A DNA stretch of 64,000 nucleotides from Luteimonas sp. J29 (lineage in GTDB: Bacteria; Pseudomonadota; Gammaproteobacteria; Xanthomonadales; Xanthomonadaceae), in the NCBI RefSeq assembly GCF_000472505.1, contig NZ_AWZR01000003.1:371459-435458 (forward strand). Direction: 5' to 3'. The translations under genes and the position numbers were made by a program. The notes beneath the pieces were generated by a model, which was given only the letters and a program-made list of their open reading frames with translations, did no database searches and had not been told where the DNA came from. Below, piece by piece: positions 1 to 12,370 of this stretch; the first letter of the stretch is position 1; every line of letters starts with the position of its first letter.

Positions 1-2557
1 CCGGATCCGGGAACAGCGCCTGCAGCGGACCGTCGAAGCCCACCTGCACGTACTCGGTGTCGGTGACGTTGGTGCCCCAGAACTCGAGCATCCAGCGCTG
101 GTCGCTGGCGCCGATGCCGAAGCGCGCGTTGACCACCGTGTACGACTCCTGGTGCTTCTCGACGTCGAGGTCCGAGCCGGTGTTGTAGTCGCCCATGTAC
201 TTGGCGCCGATGTTGAAGCGCCCGACCCACGAGTTGCTGAAGTCCCATTCGTAGGTCAGTGCCAGCGAGCCCGACCACTCGGGCGCGAACGGCATCGTCG
301 CCCCCGGCAGCTTGTACAGCGCGCCCGAGCTGCTCAGCGGCGTGCCCTGGACGAAGTCCGGTCCCGGGATGTTGCGGCCGAACCTGGTCTCGGCGTACAT
401 CACGCCACCCTGCAGCATCAGGCCCGGCGCGGCCTTCGGCTGCCACAGGATCTCGGCGTCGACGCCGCTGGAGGTCACCTCCGGGATGGAGCGGACCACG
501 AAGCTCGTGCCCAGGAAGCTGTTGAGCTGGAAGTCCTCGTACTCCTGGTGGAACACGGTCGCGTTGAGCAGCAGGGATCCGTCGGCCCAGGTCGTCTTGG
601 CGCCGAGCTCGTAGCTGTCGACGAACTCGCCCGGGAACGAGGTATCCGCGGTGGTCGGGTTGATCGGCAGCGGGTTGGCCGCGGTCGCGGACTGGGTCCG
701 GTCGAGGTTGAAGCCGCCCGCCTTGTAGCCGCGCGCGTACGACAGGTAGGTCATCACGCTGTCGTTCCAGCGGTAGGCGGCCTTGACCGTGCCCGACCAC
801 TCCTTTTCCTCCAATTCCTGGTAGGTGTTGCGGCCGTGGTGCAGCACGTTGGCCCAGGGCAGGCAGCTGTAGGCCACCACCTGGCCGATGAGGGTCTGCT
901 GGGTGGCCGCGGGCAGGCTGGCGAACGGCACCCCGCGCGCAGTCAGCGCGCCCGCGATCCTGCCGACGGCGGCCGGATCGATGCCCGCGGCGCCGAAGAA
1001 CGAGGCGCAGCCCGGGCTGCCGTTGGGGTTGCTGTAGCGCCCCGTCAGCTCCTTGTCTTCCTTCGTGTAGCGCAGGCCCAGGGTCAGGTCGAGCGCGTCG
1101 GTGGCGTGCCAGGTGTTGTTGGTGAACAGGGCCACGCTCCTGGCGTTCTGCGAGTAGTGGTCCAGCGCGCCCAGGCCGGAGAACACGGTGCCGGGCGCGC
1201 GCCCGGTCGCGTCGGCCAGGAAGGTCGTGCTCAGCTGCGGCGGCAGCGCCAGCAACGCGGGGTTGATCAGGCCGAGCAGGCCCATCGACAGGTAGCGCTC
1301 GTAGTCCGGGCCGATGCGGTAGGTCTCGGCGCGGTCGAGGTCCTCGTCCGAGTAGAACAGGCCGAACATCCAGTCCACCCGCTCGCTCGATCCGGTCAGG
1401 CGCAGTTCCTGGCTGAAGGTCTTGAAGCCGGTGAACGACTCGTCCTCGTCCGCGTTGCGGTAGAGGATGTCGGCCGTGCTGAAGTCGTAGTCCAGGCCGT
1501 TGATGGTCTGCCAGTCGCGCACCGCGGTGATCGAGGTCAGGGTGGCGTCGCCGGCCCAGCCGGTCTCCCACTCGACGTGGGCCGACACGCCCTTGTCCTT
1601 GATGTCCTGGGTGGTGGCGCGGTTGCTGTAGGCCACGCGCGCGAACGGGTCGCCGGGCGACGGGAACGACGACACCACCGGGAGGCCCTGGCCGCCGGTG
1701 AGCGCATTGATGATCGCCGAGCTGCTCCCGATCACCGTCTGCACCGCCGTGCAGCAGTTCTCCTCGCGGCTGGTGTAGTCGGCCGAGAGCAGGATCTCCA
1801 GGTTCTCGGTCGGTTCGAACAGCAGCTTGCCGCGCAGGGTGTGGAAGTTCTGGTCGTAGTCCTCGGCCTCGGCGCGCGGGCCCGCGCCGGTGCGCACGTC
1901 CATCCAGCCGTCGCGCTTGCGCTTGGCGGCGTAGATGCTGAAGGCCGAGCGGTCGCTGAAGGAGTCGTTGTAGGCGCCGGCGACGCCCAGCGCGCCGTAG
2001 TTGCCGGCCGTGACCTCGCCCTCGACGCTCTGGGTGTAGCTCGGGCGGCGGGTGACCACGTTGATCACGCCGGCCGAGGTGTTCTTGCCGAACACGGTGC
2101 CCTGCGGGCCCTTGAGCACCTCGATCCGCTCGAGCTGGCCGAGGTCGCCGAAGCCGACGCTGTTGCGCGGCCGGTACACGCCGTCGATGACCACGCCGAC
2201 CGAGGACTCCAGGCCGACGTTGTCGCCCACGGTGCCGATGCCGCGGATGCGCGCGGTGGTGATCGCCTCGTTCTGGGTACTGGTGACGGTCAGGCCGGGC
2301 ACCAGGATCTGCATGTCCTTGATGTCGCGGACGCTCGCGTCCTGGAGCAGCTGCTCGTCGAGCACGGCGACCGAGATCGGGACGTCCTGCAGCGCCTCCT
2401 CGCGCTTCTGCGCGGTCACCATGAGCGTGGCCAGGGTCTTCGCCTCCTCGCGCTCCGGCGCGGGGTCTTCCTGGGCGAAGGCGGGTGGCGCCATCGTGGC
2501 GATCGCCGCCACCAGTGCGATGGCAAGGGTATTGCGCTGCGGATCGCGTCGAGCCAT
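1..2557 (-). CDS. TonB-dependent outer-membrane receptor, 3' end outside the window
   Basis: About 852 codons of a TonB-dependent receptor are visible from an ATG at 2557-2555; the C-terminal end lies beyond base 1. Residues 1-28 look like a signal peptide ending in PPAFA before Q29. A TonB-box-like LMVTAQKREE follows near residue 46, then a plug domain with VFGKNTSAGVINV, then a long barrel region rich in alternating aromatic residues. The family imports siderophores, vitamin B12 or carbohydrates across the outer membrane using TonB energy; the VTAQKREE-type plug is frequent in the large xanthomonad receptor families. No substrate can be assigned, because no transporter, sigma/anti-sigma pair or catabolic gene is adjacent. 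The likely promoter is the A+T-rich patch around 2670-2700. Confidence 0.92.
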   Translation of the reverse strand, partial: MARRDPQRNTLAIALVAAIATMAPPAFAQEDPAPEREEAKTLATLMVTAQKREEALQDVPISVAVLDEQLLQDASVRDIKDMQILVPGLTVTSTQNEAITTARIRGIGTVGDNVGLESSVGVVIDGVYRPRNSVGFGDLGQLERIEVLKGPQGTVFGKNTSAGVINVVTRRPSYTQSVEGEVTAGNYGALGVAGAYNDSFSDRSAFSIYAAKRKRDGWMDVRTGAGPRAEAEDYDQNFHTLRGKLLFEPTENLEILLSADYTSREENCCTAVQTVIGSSSAIINALTGGQGLPVVSSFPSPGDPFARVAYSNRATTQDIKDKGVSAHVEWETGWAGDATLTSITAVRDWQTINGLDYDFSTADILYRNADEDESFTGFKTFSQELRLTGSSERVDWMFGLFYSDEDLDRAETYRIGPDYERYLSMGLLGLINPALLALPPQLSTTFLADATGRAPGTVFSGLGALDHYSQNARSVALFTNNTWHATDALDLTLGLRYTKEDKELTGRYSNPNGSPGCASFFGAAGIDPAAVGRIAGALTARGVPFASLPAATQQTLIGQVVAYSCLPWANVLHHGRNTYQELEEKEWSGTVKAAYRWNDSVMTYLSYARGYKAGGFNLDRTQSATAANPLPINPTTADTSFPGEFVDSYELGAKTTWADGSLLLNATVFHQEYEDFQLNSFLGTSFVVRSIPEVTSSGVDAEILWQPKAAPGLMLQGGVMYAETRFGRNIPGPDFVQGTPLSSSGALYKLPGATMPFAPEWSGSLALTYEWDFSNSWVGRFNIGAKYMGDYNTGSDLDVEKHQESYTVVNARFGIGASDQRWMLEFWGTNVTDTEYVQVGFDGPLQALFPDP

Positions 2558-2828
2558 GTGTGGTCCCCCCAGAGGTTGTTGGCACACCAAAATCGAGGCC
2601 CTTGTGGCCGGGCCACGGACTCCGGACGTGCGGCCCGCGTGGGGGGACCGGCCGCCGTCCGTCGAACAGTATCAAACGAAAACCTAACACAATTCACGGG
2701 ATTGGGAAGGGGCTGCGACGGCCGCCGCGGAAAGCCGGCACGGGCGTTCCAGGGCGGTCCGCGCGGGCGCGATCCGGCGTGCGCCGCAGCATTTCGACTC
2801 CGTGCCCGCCGCGGCGCACAATAGGCGC

Positions 2829-4100
2829 GTGAACGCCCGGATCCCCGCACCTCGCAGCAGCGCCGGCCCCTCGGCGGAGCAGGACCAGCGCCTGGTCGCC
2901 GACTGGCAGCGTCATCTCGAGGCCCTCGCCGGTCCGGTCCGCGAGCTGCTGGCGGGCATCGACGCCGATGCCGTGCCCGCGGCCGCCGACCACTTCTATG
3001 GCGTGCTGCTCGACGACCCGCGCGCGTCGCGCTACCTCAGCCCCGAGCAGGTCCGCGAACGGCTCAAGCCCTCGCTCCAGCGCTGGCTGCGCAGCCTGCT
3101 CGGCGCCTCGCCCGCCGATCTGGACACGCTCTTCGCCCAGCAGCAGCATGTCGGCCACGTGCACGCGCGCATCGGCGTGCCGGTGGACCTGGTGTACCGC
3201 GGCGGCCGCCTGCTCAAGCAGGACCTGTACGCCGCGATCCGCGCCCGCGCGCCTACGCGCGCTCGCGCGAGGACGCCGGCGCGGTCGACGGCTCGTTCCG
3301 CCTGTTCTCGCTGATCCAGAACATCGGCACCGAGCGCGAGCGCCAGCGCGCGCTGCTGCCCGCCTGGGAGAACGCCGTGCTGTACGCGCTCACCGCGGAT
3401 CAGCCCGGCCCGCCCCAGCCGCTGCTGATCAGCCGGTCCGAGTTCGGGCTCTGGTTCCTGCACAAGGGCCTGGCCAGCTTCGGCGACACCGCCGAGACCC
3501 GCGAGGTCGCCGCGATCTCGGCCCGGATCGACGCCGCCCTGTCCGAGCGCCTGCCCGGCGCCGACGTCCGGGCGCGACGCGCTGACCCGCCTGCTCAACC
3601 GGCGCTTCCTGCCCACGATCCTGCGCCGCGAGATCGCGCTGCACGCCAACACCGGTCGCCAGTTCGCGGTGCTGATGCTGGACCTGGACCACTTCAAGGC
3701 CATCAACGACGGCCACGGCCACGAGGCCGGCGACCGCGCCCTGCAGCACGTGGCCGCGCTGCTGGTCGACAACACCCGCGGCAGCGACTACCTGTTCCGC
3801 TACGGCGGCGAGGAGTTCGTGGTGGTGCTCGGCTCGGTGGGCGAGACCGAGGCGCTGGGCATCGCCGAGGGCCTGCGCCGCGCGATCGCCGATTCGCCGC
3901 TGCCGCTGGCCGACGGCGGCCGCCTCGGCCTGACCGCGAGCATCGGCGTCGCCCTGCAGGACGGGCATCCGGACTACGAACGCGTGCTCGCGCGCGCCGA
4001 CGCCGCGATGTACCAGGCCAAGCGCGGCGGCCGCGACCGCGTGGTCCTGGCGACCCGCGGGATGCCCGAGCCGCCGGGCGCGCGCGCCCTGCGCTACTGA
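2829..4100 (+). pseudogene. Globin-coupled sensor diguanylate cyclase, frameshifted (DosC-like)
   Basis: Three pieces of one protein lie in two frames. From GTG 2829 a protoglobin-type sensor domain runs to about residue 140 and includes the VHARIGVPVDLVYRG segment that holds the proximal haem His in this family. The frame then breaks near 3235-3251; a middle piece (SFRLFSLIQNIG to about LPGADV) continues one base back until about 3569, and the GGDEF domain is again in the first frame to 4100. Relatives have about 25 more residues between the LYAAI and AYARS segments, so the first break looks like a deletion not divisible by three rather than a single lost base. The GGDEF domain is itself intact: GGEEF active site with an RGSD inhibitory site five residues upstream. 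Such proteins make cyclic-di-GMP under O2 control. As written the product would stop near 3312. Sequencing error is the alternative to a true pseudogene. Confidence 0.75.
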
Positions 4101-4163
4101 GCCGGCGCGCCGGCGCCCCGGCTACACTTGCGTTTTCCGTTCCCCACCGCCGAGGCCGTCTCG

Positions 4164-6776
4164 TTGCAGCGCCCCGACCCCTCCCCCGCCCCGGGCAAGG
4201 CCACCGAACACACGCCGCTGATGCGCCAGTACTTCGCCGCCAAGGCGGAGCATCCGGACGTGCTGCTGTTCTTCCGGATGGGCGACTTCTACGAGCTGTT
4301 CTACGACGACGCGCGCAAGGCCGCGCGGCTGCTGGACATCACCCTCACCCAGCGCGGCAGCTCGGGCGGCGCGCCGATCCCGATGGCCGGGGTGCCCTAC
4401 CACTCCGCGGAGGGCTACCTGGCGCGGCTGGTGGCGCTGGGCGAGTCGGTGGCGATCTGCGAACAGATCGGCGACCCGGCCGCGAGCAAGGGCCTGGTCG
4501 AGCGCAAGGTGGTGCGCATCGTCACCCCGGGCACGGTCACCGACGAAGCCCTGCTCCACGAGCGCCGCGACACCCTGCTGCTGGCGCTGGCGCGCGGCAA
4601 GTCCGGATACGGCCTGGCCTGGGCCGATCTGGCCGGCGGGCGTTTCCTGGTCAACGAAGTCGCCAACGACGAGCAGCTCGAAGCCGAGTTCGCGCGCCTG
4701 GAGCCGGCCGAGGTGCTGCTGCCCGACGAGGAAGGCTGGCCGGCGTTCCTGGCCGGTCGCAGCGGCGTGCGACGACGCCCGCCGTGGCTGTTCGACCCGG
4801 ATTCGTCGCGCCGCCAGCTGCTGCGCTTCTTCGGCCTGCACGACCTGTCCGGCTTCGGCATCGAGGACAGGGCGCTGGCCGTGGCCGCGGCCGGCGCGCT
4901 GCTGGGCTACGTCGAGGAGACCCAGAAGCAGCGCCTGCCGCACCTGACCTCGATCGCGGTCGAGAGCGGCGACGGTGCGATCGCGATGAACGCGGCCACC
5001 CGCCGCCACCTCGAACTCGACACCCGGGTCGACGGCGAGACCCGCCACACCCTGCTCGGCGTGCTCGACTCCACCGTCTCGCCGATGGGCGGGCGCCTGC
5101 TGCGCCGCTGGCTGCACCGGCCGCTGCGCGACCGCGAGGTGCTGCGCCTGCGCCACGACGCGGTCGCGACCCTGGTCGACCACCGCGCCGACGAGGCGCT
5201 GCGCGAGCGCTTCCGCGCGCTCGGCGACCTCGAGCGCATCCTCTCGCGCATCGCCCTGCGTTCGGCGCGGCCGCGCGACCTGTCCACGCTGCGCGACGGC
5301 CTGGCCATGCTGCCGGCGCTGCGCGAGGTGCTGGCGCCGCTGGATTCGCCGCGCCTGCGCGAACTCTCGGAGCAGATCGGCGAGCACGCGGCCGAGGCCC
5401 ACCTGCTGGCCCAGGCCCTGGTCGAGCAGCCGCCGGTGCTGGCGCGCGACGGCGGCGTGTTCGCCGACGGCTACGACGCCGAGCTCGACGAACTGCGCCA
5501 GCTCAGCAGCAGCGCCGACCGGTTCCTGGTCGAACTGGAGGCGCGCGAGCGCGAAGCCACCGGCATCCCGACCCTCAAGGTCGGCTACAACCGCGTGCAC
5601 GGCTACTTCATCGAGATCAGCAAGGGCCAGGCGGCGAGGGCGCCCGCGCACTACACCCGGCGCCAGACCCTGACCGGCGCCGAGCGCTACATCACCGAGG
5701 AGCTCAAGCAGTTCGAGGACAAGGTGCTCTCGGCGCGCGAGCGCGCGCTGGCCCGCGAGCGCCTGCTGTACGAACAGCTGCTCGACGCGCTGAACGCCAG
5801 GCTCGAGCCGCTGCGCCGCTGCGCGGCCGCGCTGAGCGAGCTCGACGTGCTGGCCGCCTTCGCCGAGCGCGCGCAGTCGCTGGACTGGTCGCGCCCGCTG
5901 CTCACCGCCGAGCCCGGCATCCGCATCGAGCGCGGCCGCCACCCGGTGGTCGAGGCGGTGCGCGGAGAACCCTTCGAACCCAACGACCTGGTGCTCGGCG
6001 AGGACCGCCGCATGCTGGTGATCACCGGCCCGAACATGGGCGGCAAGAGCACCTACATGCGCCAGAACGCGCTGATCGTGCTGCTCGCCCACATCGGCAG
6101 CTTCGTGCCGGCGGCGTGCGCGGAGATCGGTCCGATCGACCGCATCCTCACCCGCATCGGCGCCGGCGACGACCTCGCCCGCGGCCAGTCCACCTTCATG
6201 GTGGAGATGGCCGAGACCAGCTACATCCTCCACCACGCCACCGAGCAGTCGCTGGTGCTGATGGACGAGATCGGCCGCGGCACATCGACCTACGACGGCC
6301 TGGCCCTGGCCGAGGCCTGCGCCCGCCACCTCGCCGCGCGCAACCGCAGCTACACGCTGTTCGCCACCCACTACTTCGAGCTGACGTCGCTGGCCACGCC
6401 CGGCAGCGGCATCGCCAACGTGCACCTGGACGCGGTCGAGCACCACGACGCGAACGGCAACGACGTGCTGGTGTTCATGCACGCGGTCAAGGACGGCCCC
6501 GCCAACCGGAGCTTCGGCCTGCAGGTGGCGGCGCTCGCGGGACTGCCCAGGGCGGTGATCCGCGATGCGCGCGCGCGGCTGGCCGAGCTGGAGCAGCGGT
6601 CGCACGAAGCGCCACCGGCCGCGCCGCTGTCGCCGGAGCGGATCGGGGAGCCGCAGCAGTTCGGGCTGTTCCAGTCGTCCTCGGCCGCGCTCGACGCACT
6701 GGCGGCGATCGATCCCGACGAGCTGACCCCGAAACAGGCGCTGGAGGCGCTGTACCGGCTCAAGGCCCTGGCCTGA
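4164..6776 (+). CDS. mutS: DNA mismatch repair protein MutS
   Basis: MutS recognises base mismatches and small loops and starts methyl-directed repair with MutL. The 870-residue product has the mismatch-reading Phe-X-Glu motif (F42, E44 in [11 protein letters not shown]), connector and lever domains, then the ABC-type ATPase: Walker [10 protein letters not shown] at 622-630, Walker B acids D701/E702 in [11 protein letters not shown], and the [11 protein letters not shown] switch. I chose the TTG at 4164 because the next residues (QRPDPSPAP...[10 protein letters not shown]) align with the usual xanthomonad N terminus; an in-frame TTG at 4128 would add 12 untypical residues. Length is usual for the family. 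It stands alone; a TACACT -10-like box lies at 4123-4128. Confidence 0.97.
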   Translation: MQRPDPSPAPGKATEHTPLMRQYFAAKAEHPDVLLFFRMGDFYELFYDDARKAARLLDITLTQRGSSGGAPIPMAGVPYHSAEGYLARLVALGESVAICEQIGDPAASKGLVERKVVRIVTPGTVTDEALLHERRDTLLLALARGKSGYGLAWADLAGGRFLVNEVANDEQLEAEFARLEPAEVLLPDEEGWPAFLAGRSGVRRRPPWLFDPDSSRRQLLRFFGLHDLSGFGIEDRALAVAAAGALLGYVEETQKQRLPHLTSIAVESGDGAIAMNAATRRHLELDTRVDGETRHTLLGVLDSTVSPMGGRLLRRWLHRPLRDREVLRLRHDAVATLVDHRADEALRERFRALGDLERILSRIALRSARPRDLSTLRDGLAMLPALREVLAPLDSPRLRELSEQIGEHAAEAHLLAQALVEQPPVLARDGGVFADGYDAELDELRQLSSSADRFLVELEAREREATGIPTLKVGYNRVHGYFIEISKGQAARAPAHYTRRQTLTGAERYITEELKQFEDKVLSARERALARERLLYEQLLDALNARLEPLRRCAAALSELDVLAAFAERAQSLDWSRPLLTAEPGIRIERGRHPVVEAVRGEPFEPNDLVLGEDRRMLVITGPNMGGKSTYMRQNALIVLLAHIGSFVPAACAEIGPIDRILTRIGAGDDLARGQSTFMVEMAETSYILHHATEQSLVLMDEIGRGTSTYDGLALAEACARHLAARNRSYTLFATHYFELTSLATPGSGIANVHLDAVEHHDANGNDVLVFMHAVKDGPANRSFGLQVAALAGLPRAVIRDARARLAELEQRSHEAPPAAPLSPERIGEPQQFGLFQSSSAALDALAAIDPDELTPKQALEALYRLKALA

Positions 6777-6977
6777 GCCGGAGCCCGGCGTTCCCGGCGG
6801 AGATCGGGCCGCCGGCGGTGCGCGGGTCCGATCGTCAGGCTACGGTGCGTCCGTCCCGCCCGCTCCATCGTGGCGCCTGCGGCCGGTGCCCGGCACGAGG
6901 ACCCCTGGCGCCTTCCGGGCGGAGCGAAGCGCTACAGTAGGCGCCCCGCGCAGCGCGCGCGTCCCCGGAGAAGTGCG

Positions 6978-7601
6978 ATGTCCAGTTCCCTGACCGAGCA
7001 GCTGTTCCAGCAACTCCAGGGCGCGCCGCTGCAGCAGATCGCGCAGCAGCTGGGCGCCGGGCAGGACCAGACCGCCACCGCCGTGGGCGCCGCGCTGCCC
7101 CTGCTGCTTGGCGCGCTCGGCCGCAATGCCAGTCAGCCGCAGGGGGCCGAGGCGCTGTTCGGCGCACTGCAGAAGGATTTCTCCGGCGCCGGCGACCTCG
7201 GCGGTCTGATCGGCGCGGTGCTCGGCGGCGCGCAGTCGCGGCAGACCAACGGCGCCGGCATCCTCGGCCATGTGCTCGGTGGCCAGCTGCCGCGTGCGGA
7301 AGCCGGCCTCGGCCAGGCCACCGGCCTGGGCAGCGACAAGGCCGGGCAGCTGATGCGCATCCTCGCGCCGATCGTGCTGGCCTTCCTCGCCCGCCAGGTG
7401 TTCCAGGGCAAGGACCAGGCGCAGGCGGCCAACCCTCAGGCGCTGGGGTCGATCCTCGGCCGCGAGCAGCAGCAGGTGCGCCAGCAGGGCGGCCTCGGCG
7501 GCGGGCTGCTGGGCGCGGTGCTCGACCAGGACGGCGACGGCGAGCTCGGCCTCGGCGACCTGCTGAAGATCGGCGGCGGGCTGCTGGGGGGCAAGCGCTG
7601 A
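6978..7601 (+). CDS. DUF937 family protein
   Basis: A 207-residue protein of the DUF937 family, whose biochemical function is not known. The N-terminal 110 residues are Gln/Ala/Leu-rich and helical (SLTEQLFQQLQGAPLQQIAQ); the end is glycine-rich and carries a DQDGDGELGLGDLL stretch resembling a single EF-hand-like calcium loop, common in this family. There is no signal peptide or convincing membrane segment. The ATG at 6978 is preceded by GGAG at 6967-6970, which decides the start against longer in-frame options; a TACAGT box lies about 40 bases upstream. An 8-bp inverted repeat (7662-7669 with 7679-7686) lies downstream, without a T-run. No functional hint comes from the neighbours. Confidence 0.8.
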   Translation: MSSSLTEQLFQQLQGAPLQQIAQQLGAGQDQTATAVGAALPLLLGALGRNASQPQGAEALFGALQKDFSGAGDLGGLIGAVLGGAQSRQTNGAGILGHVLGGQLPRAEAGLGQATGLGSDKAGQLMRILAPIVLAFLARQVFQGKDQAQAANPQALGSILGREQQQVRQQGGLGGGLLGAVLDQDGDGELGLGDLLKIGGGLLGGKR

Positions 7602-7704
7602 CGCGGACGATGGCGCCGGCACGCGGCAGGACCCTCCGCATCGACGCGCACCCTTCCCGGCCTCCTCCCGCGGGCGGGGGGAGGAGCAGGCGGGCGCCGC
7701 CCGC

Positions 7705-8901
7705 GTGAACGCTGGACTGCCTCCATCCGCGGACGTCGTAGTGGTCGGCGCCGGCGCGGCCGGCCTGATGTGCGCGATCACGGCCGGCGCACGCGGACGC
7801 CGCGTGCTGGTGCTCGACCACGCCAACAAGGTCGGCAAGAAGATCCTGATGTCGGGCGGCGGGCGCTGCAACTTCACCAACACCGGCACGTCGCCCGCCA
7901 ACTACATTTCCGCCAATCCGCATTTCTGCAAGTCGGCGCTGGCCCGCTACACGCCCGCCGATTTCATCGCCATGGTCGACGCGCACCGCATCGCCTGGCA
8001 CGAGAAGGAGCTCGGCCAGCTGTTCTGCGACGAGTCCTCGAAGCTGATCGTGCGCATGCTGCTCGACGAAGCGGCGGCGGTGCAGGCGCAGGTGCGCACC
8101 CACTGCGCCGTCGGGGAAATCGCGCACGACGGCGACCGGCGCTTCCGCCTGCGCACCACGCTCGGCACGCTGGAATGCGAATCGCTGGTGGTCGCCACCG
8201 GCGGGCTGTCGATCCCCAGCATGGGCGCGACCGGCTTCGGCTACGAGATCGCGCGCCGGTTCGGCCACGCCGTGCTGGCCACGCGCGCCGGGCTGGTGCC
8301 GCTCACGCTCTCCGGCAAGCACCTGGAACGGCTGCAGGACCTGGCCGGCGTGTCGCTGGAGGTGGACGCGCGGTGCAACGGCATGGCCTTCCGCAACCGC
8401 ATGCTGGTCACCCACCGTGGCGTCAGCGGGCCGGCGATCCTGCAGATCTCCTCCTACTGGCAGCCCGGCGACGACCTGCGCCTGGACCTGCTGCCCGACC
8501 GCGACATCCTGGACTGGCTGTCCTCGCGCCAGCGCGAGCGCCCCGACGCCGAGTTGCGCAGCGTGCTGGCCGACGTCCTGCCCCGCCGCTTTGCCCAGCG
8601 ACTGTGCGAGGTCTGGCTGCCCAGCCGGCCGCTGAAGCAGTACGGGCCGGGGCAACTGCGGGAGGTGGCCGCGCTGCTCCAGGCATGGCCACTGGTGGCC
8701 AGCGGCACCGAGGGCTATCGCACCGCCGAAGTCACCCTGGGCGGCGTGGATACCGACGGCCTGTCCTCGACCACGATGATGTCGAGACGGGTCCCGGGCC
8801 TGTTCTTCATCGGCGAAGTGGTCGACGTCACCGGCTGGCTGGGCGGCTACAACTTCCAGTGGGCGTGGGCATCGGGCCACGCCGCGGGACTGGCCTGCTG
8901 A
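7705..8901 (+). CDS. HI0933/YhiN-type FAD-dependent oxidoreductase
   Basis: A 398-residue flavoprotein of the HI0933 (YhiN) family, often annotated as aminoacetone oxidase-family FAD-binding enzyme or BaiN-like. The N-terminal dinucleotide fold is clear (VVVGAGAAGLMCAI near residue 12), followed by the family signature KVGKKILMSGGGRCNFTN and a C-terminal FAD contact in GLFFIGEVVDVTGWLGGYN. Physiological substrate is unknown for most members, so I give no symbol. The start is GTG at 7705; no strong ribosome-binding site is next to it, only purine-rich DNA 20-25 bases upstream. It precedes katG on the same strand, but inverted repeats and a probable promoter lie between, so they need not be cotranscribed. 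Confidence 0.88.
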   Translation: MNAGLPPSADVVVVGAGAAGLMCAITAGARGRRVLVLDHANKVGKKILMSGGGRCNFTNTGTSPANYISANPHFCKSALARYTPADFIAMVDAHRIAWHEKELGQLFCDESSKLIVRMLLDEAAAVQAQVRTHCAVGEIAHDGDRRFRLRTTLGTLECESLVVATGGLSIPSMGATGFGYEIARRFGHAVLATRAGLVPLTLSGKHLERLQDLAGVSLEVDARCNGMAFRNRMLVTHRGVSGPAILQISSYWQPGDDLRLDLLPDRDILDWLSSRQRERPDAELRSVLADVLPRRFAQRLCEVWLPSRPLKQYGPGQLREVAALLQAWPLVASGTEGYRTAEVTLGGVDTDGLSSTTMMSRRVPGLFFIGEVVDVTGWLGGYNFQWAWASGHAAGLAC

Positions 8902-8911
8902 TCACAGCGAT

Positions 8912-11262
<2,351 letters not shown>

Positions 11263-11284
11263 TCCTCCCTGCGTCGCCCGTCGC

Positions 11285-11314
11285 GGAAAGCGCCGGCATT
11301 GTCCGGCGCTTTCC
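11285..11314. terminator. Hairpin between convergent katG and hslR
   Basis: Perfect 12-bp stem, GGAAAGCGCCGG / CCGGCGCTTTCC, with a 6-nt loop. It lies between two convergent genes and can end transcription from either side; the short A and T runs are inside the stem. Confidence 0.75.
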
Positions 11315-11335
11315 ATTGCGCGGAAGGTTCGCGAC

Positions 11336-11752
11336 CTACAGCGCGTCGATATCGCCCAGCGCGCGCAGCAGCCGCCGGGCGCGCTTGTCGGGGCGCGACT
11401 CGGGCGGGCGATAGCCGTCGCGCGCGGCCCTGCGCAGCTTCGCCGCCTCCTCCCGCGCCAGGCGCGACGCCTCGTGCTCGCGGTACAGCGCCTGCGCGAC
11501 AGGTGCCGGGCCGCGCTGGTCCGACAGGCCCAGCACCTCGACCTCGAACACGTCCTCGCCGCGCACAACCCGCAGCGCATCGCCCACGCGCACCAGGCGC
11601 GAGGCCTTCGGGCGCTGGCCGTCGACCTCGACCTTGCCCGTCTCGACCGCCTGCCTGGCCAGCGGACGGGTGCGGAAGAAGCGCGCCGCCCACAGCCAGA
11701 CGTCGATGCGCACGCCGCGCTGCGGGGCTGCTCCGGAAGTGGGTCCACCCAT
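11336..11752 (-). CDS. hslR: Heat-shock protein Hsp15, S4-domain RNA-binding protein
   Basis: A 138-residue protein with an S4 RNA-binding domain at residues 14-80 (RIDVWLWAARFFRTRPLARQ, then GKVEVDGQRPKASRLVRVGD) and a basic C-terminal tail (RPDKRARRLLRALGDID). Hsp15 binds stalled 50S subunits that still carry a nascent chain and helps recycle them after heat stress. The length matches the family. It lies convergent with katG and downstream of the rplS operon but is separated from rplS by a hairpin, so it probably has its own promoter. No heat-shock promoter is evident by eye. Confidence 0.9.
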   Translation of the reverse strand: MGGPTSGAAPQRGVRIDVWLWAARFFRTRPLARQAVETGKVEVDGQRPKASRLVRVGDALRVVRGEDVFEVEVLGLSDQRGPAPVAQALYREHEASRLAREEAAKLRRAARDGYRPPESRPDKRARRLLRALGDIDAL

Positions 11753-11783
11753 GTGCGGGTTTCCTGCAGGGGGCCGGAACGCA

Positions 11784-11807
11784 AACGGCCGCCCATCGGC
11801 GGCCGTT
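11784..11807 (-). terminator. Terminator-like hairpin after rplS
   Basis: Perfect 10-bp stem AACGGCCGCC / GGCGGCCGTT with a 4-nt loop, 36 bp past the rplS stop. On the minus strand it ends in GTTTG, a short U-rich tail. It probably ends the rpsP-rimM-trmD-rplS transcript. Confidence 0.7.
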
Positions 11808-11842
11808 CGCAGGTCTCGCCTGGCGCCGGGGCGCCGGCGGCG

Positions 11843-12265
11843 TTACTCGGCGTCGGCGGCAGCCGCGGCGGCGGCGGCCTGGGCGCGCGCCTTGGCGTTG
11901 CCGGCCAGGTCTTCCTTGATGCGCGCCTTCTTGCCCTCGAGGCCACGCAGGTAGTACAGCTTGCCGGCGCGGACGCGGCCGCGGCGCTTGACCTCGACCG
12001 ACTCGATCGACGCGCTGTGGGTCTGGAACACGCGCTCGACGCCGTAGCCGTGCGAGATCTTGCGCACGGTGAACGAGGAGTTGAGGCCGGCGTTCTTCTT
12101 GCCGATGACCACGCCTTCGTAGGCCTGGACGCGCTCGCGGTTGCCCTCCTTCACCTTCACGTTCACGACGACGGTGTCGCCGGGGCCGAATTCGGGGAGC
12201 TTGCGCTGGACCTGCTCGCTTTCGAACTGCTGCAGCAGGGTGTTCAGGGTGGGCTTGGTGGTCAT
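11843..12265 (-). CDS. rplS: 50S ribosomal protein L19
   Basis: A 140-residue L19, which sits at the 30S-50S interface. The family core is clear: [20 protein letters not shown], then [19 protein letters not shown] and [20 protein letters not shown]. The last 20 residues are an alanine-rich tail ([13 protein letters not shown]), longer than the E. coli protein of about 115 residues but common in xanthomonads. It is last in the rpsP-rimM-trmD-rplS operon; a 147-bp spacer from trmD carries its own -10 box and a hairpin, so L19 can probably also be made independently. Confidence 0.97.
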   Translation of the reverse strand: MTTKPTLNTLLQQFESEQVQRKLPEFGPGDTVVVNVKVKEGNRERVQAYEGVVIGKKNAGLNSSFTVRKISHGYGVERVFQTHSASIESVEVKRRGRVRAGKLYYLRGLEGKKARIKEDLAGNAKARAQAAAAAAAADAE

Positions 12266-12337
12266 GGCGGGATCTCGATGGAGCCTGTTGGATTAGTTGT
12301 AGGCGTGGTGCACGCGGACGCACGCTCTTGGCACGGT

Positions 12338-12356
12338 GCCCTGTCGGGGACAGGGC
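12338..12356 (-). other. Hairpin at the 5' end of the rplS leader
   Basis: Perfect 8-bp stem GCCCTGTC / GACAGGGC with a 3-nt loop. On the minus strand it starts about 9 nt after the TATAAT at 12365-12370, so it would form at the very 5' end of an rplS transcript. It could protect the mRNA or be an attenuator remnant. Confidence 0.4.
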
Positions 12357-12364
12357 AGCCGCGC

Positions 12365-12370
12365 ATTATA
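12365..12370 (-). promoter_or_regulatory. -10 box for rplS
   Basis: Consensus TATAAT on the minus strand in the trmD-rplS spacer, about 100 bp before the rplS start. No good -35 hexamer is seen 16-18 bp upstream. It would allow transcription of rplS apart from the rest of the operon. Confidence 0.5.

Noticed and set aside
152..2824. 890-codon open frame on the plus strand
   Set aside because: It is the antisense shadow of the TonB-dependent receptor; composition is Arg/Ala/Val/Gly-rich without family sequence, whereas the minus strand has signal peptide, TonB box and plug motifs.
4128..4163. Upstream TTG start for mutS at 4128
   Set aside because: It adds 12 residues not found in relatives and overlaps a -10-like box; TTG 4164 gives the family N terminus.
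7662..7686. Inverted repeat after the DUF937 gene as a terminator
   Set aside because: 8-bp stem with a 9-nt loop and no T-run, in purine/pyrimidine-rich DNA; kept only as a remark in the gene entry.
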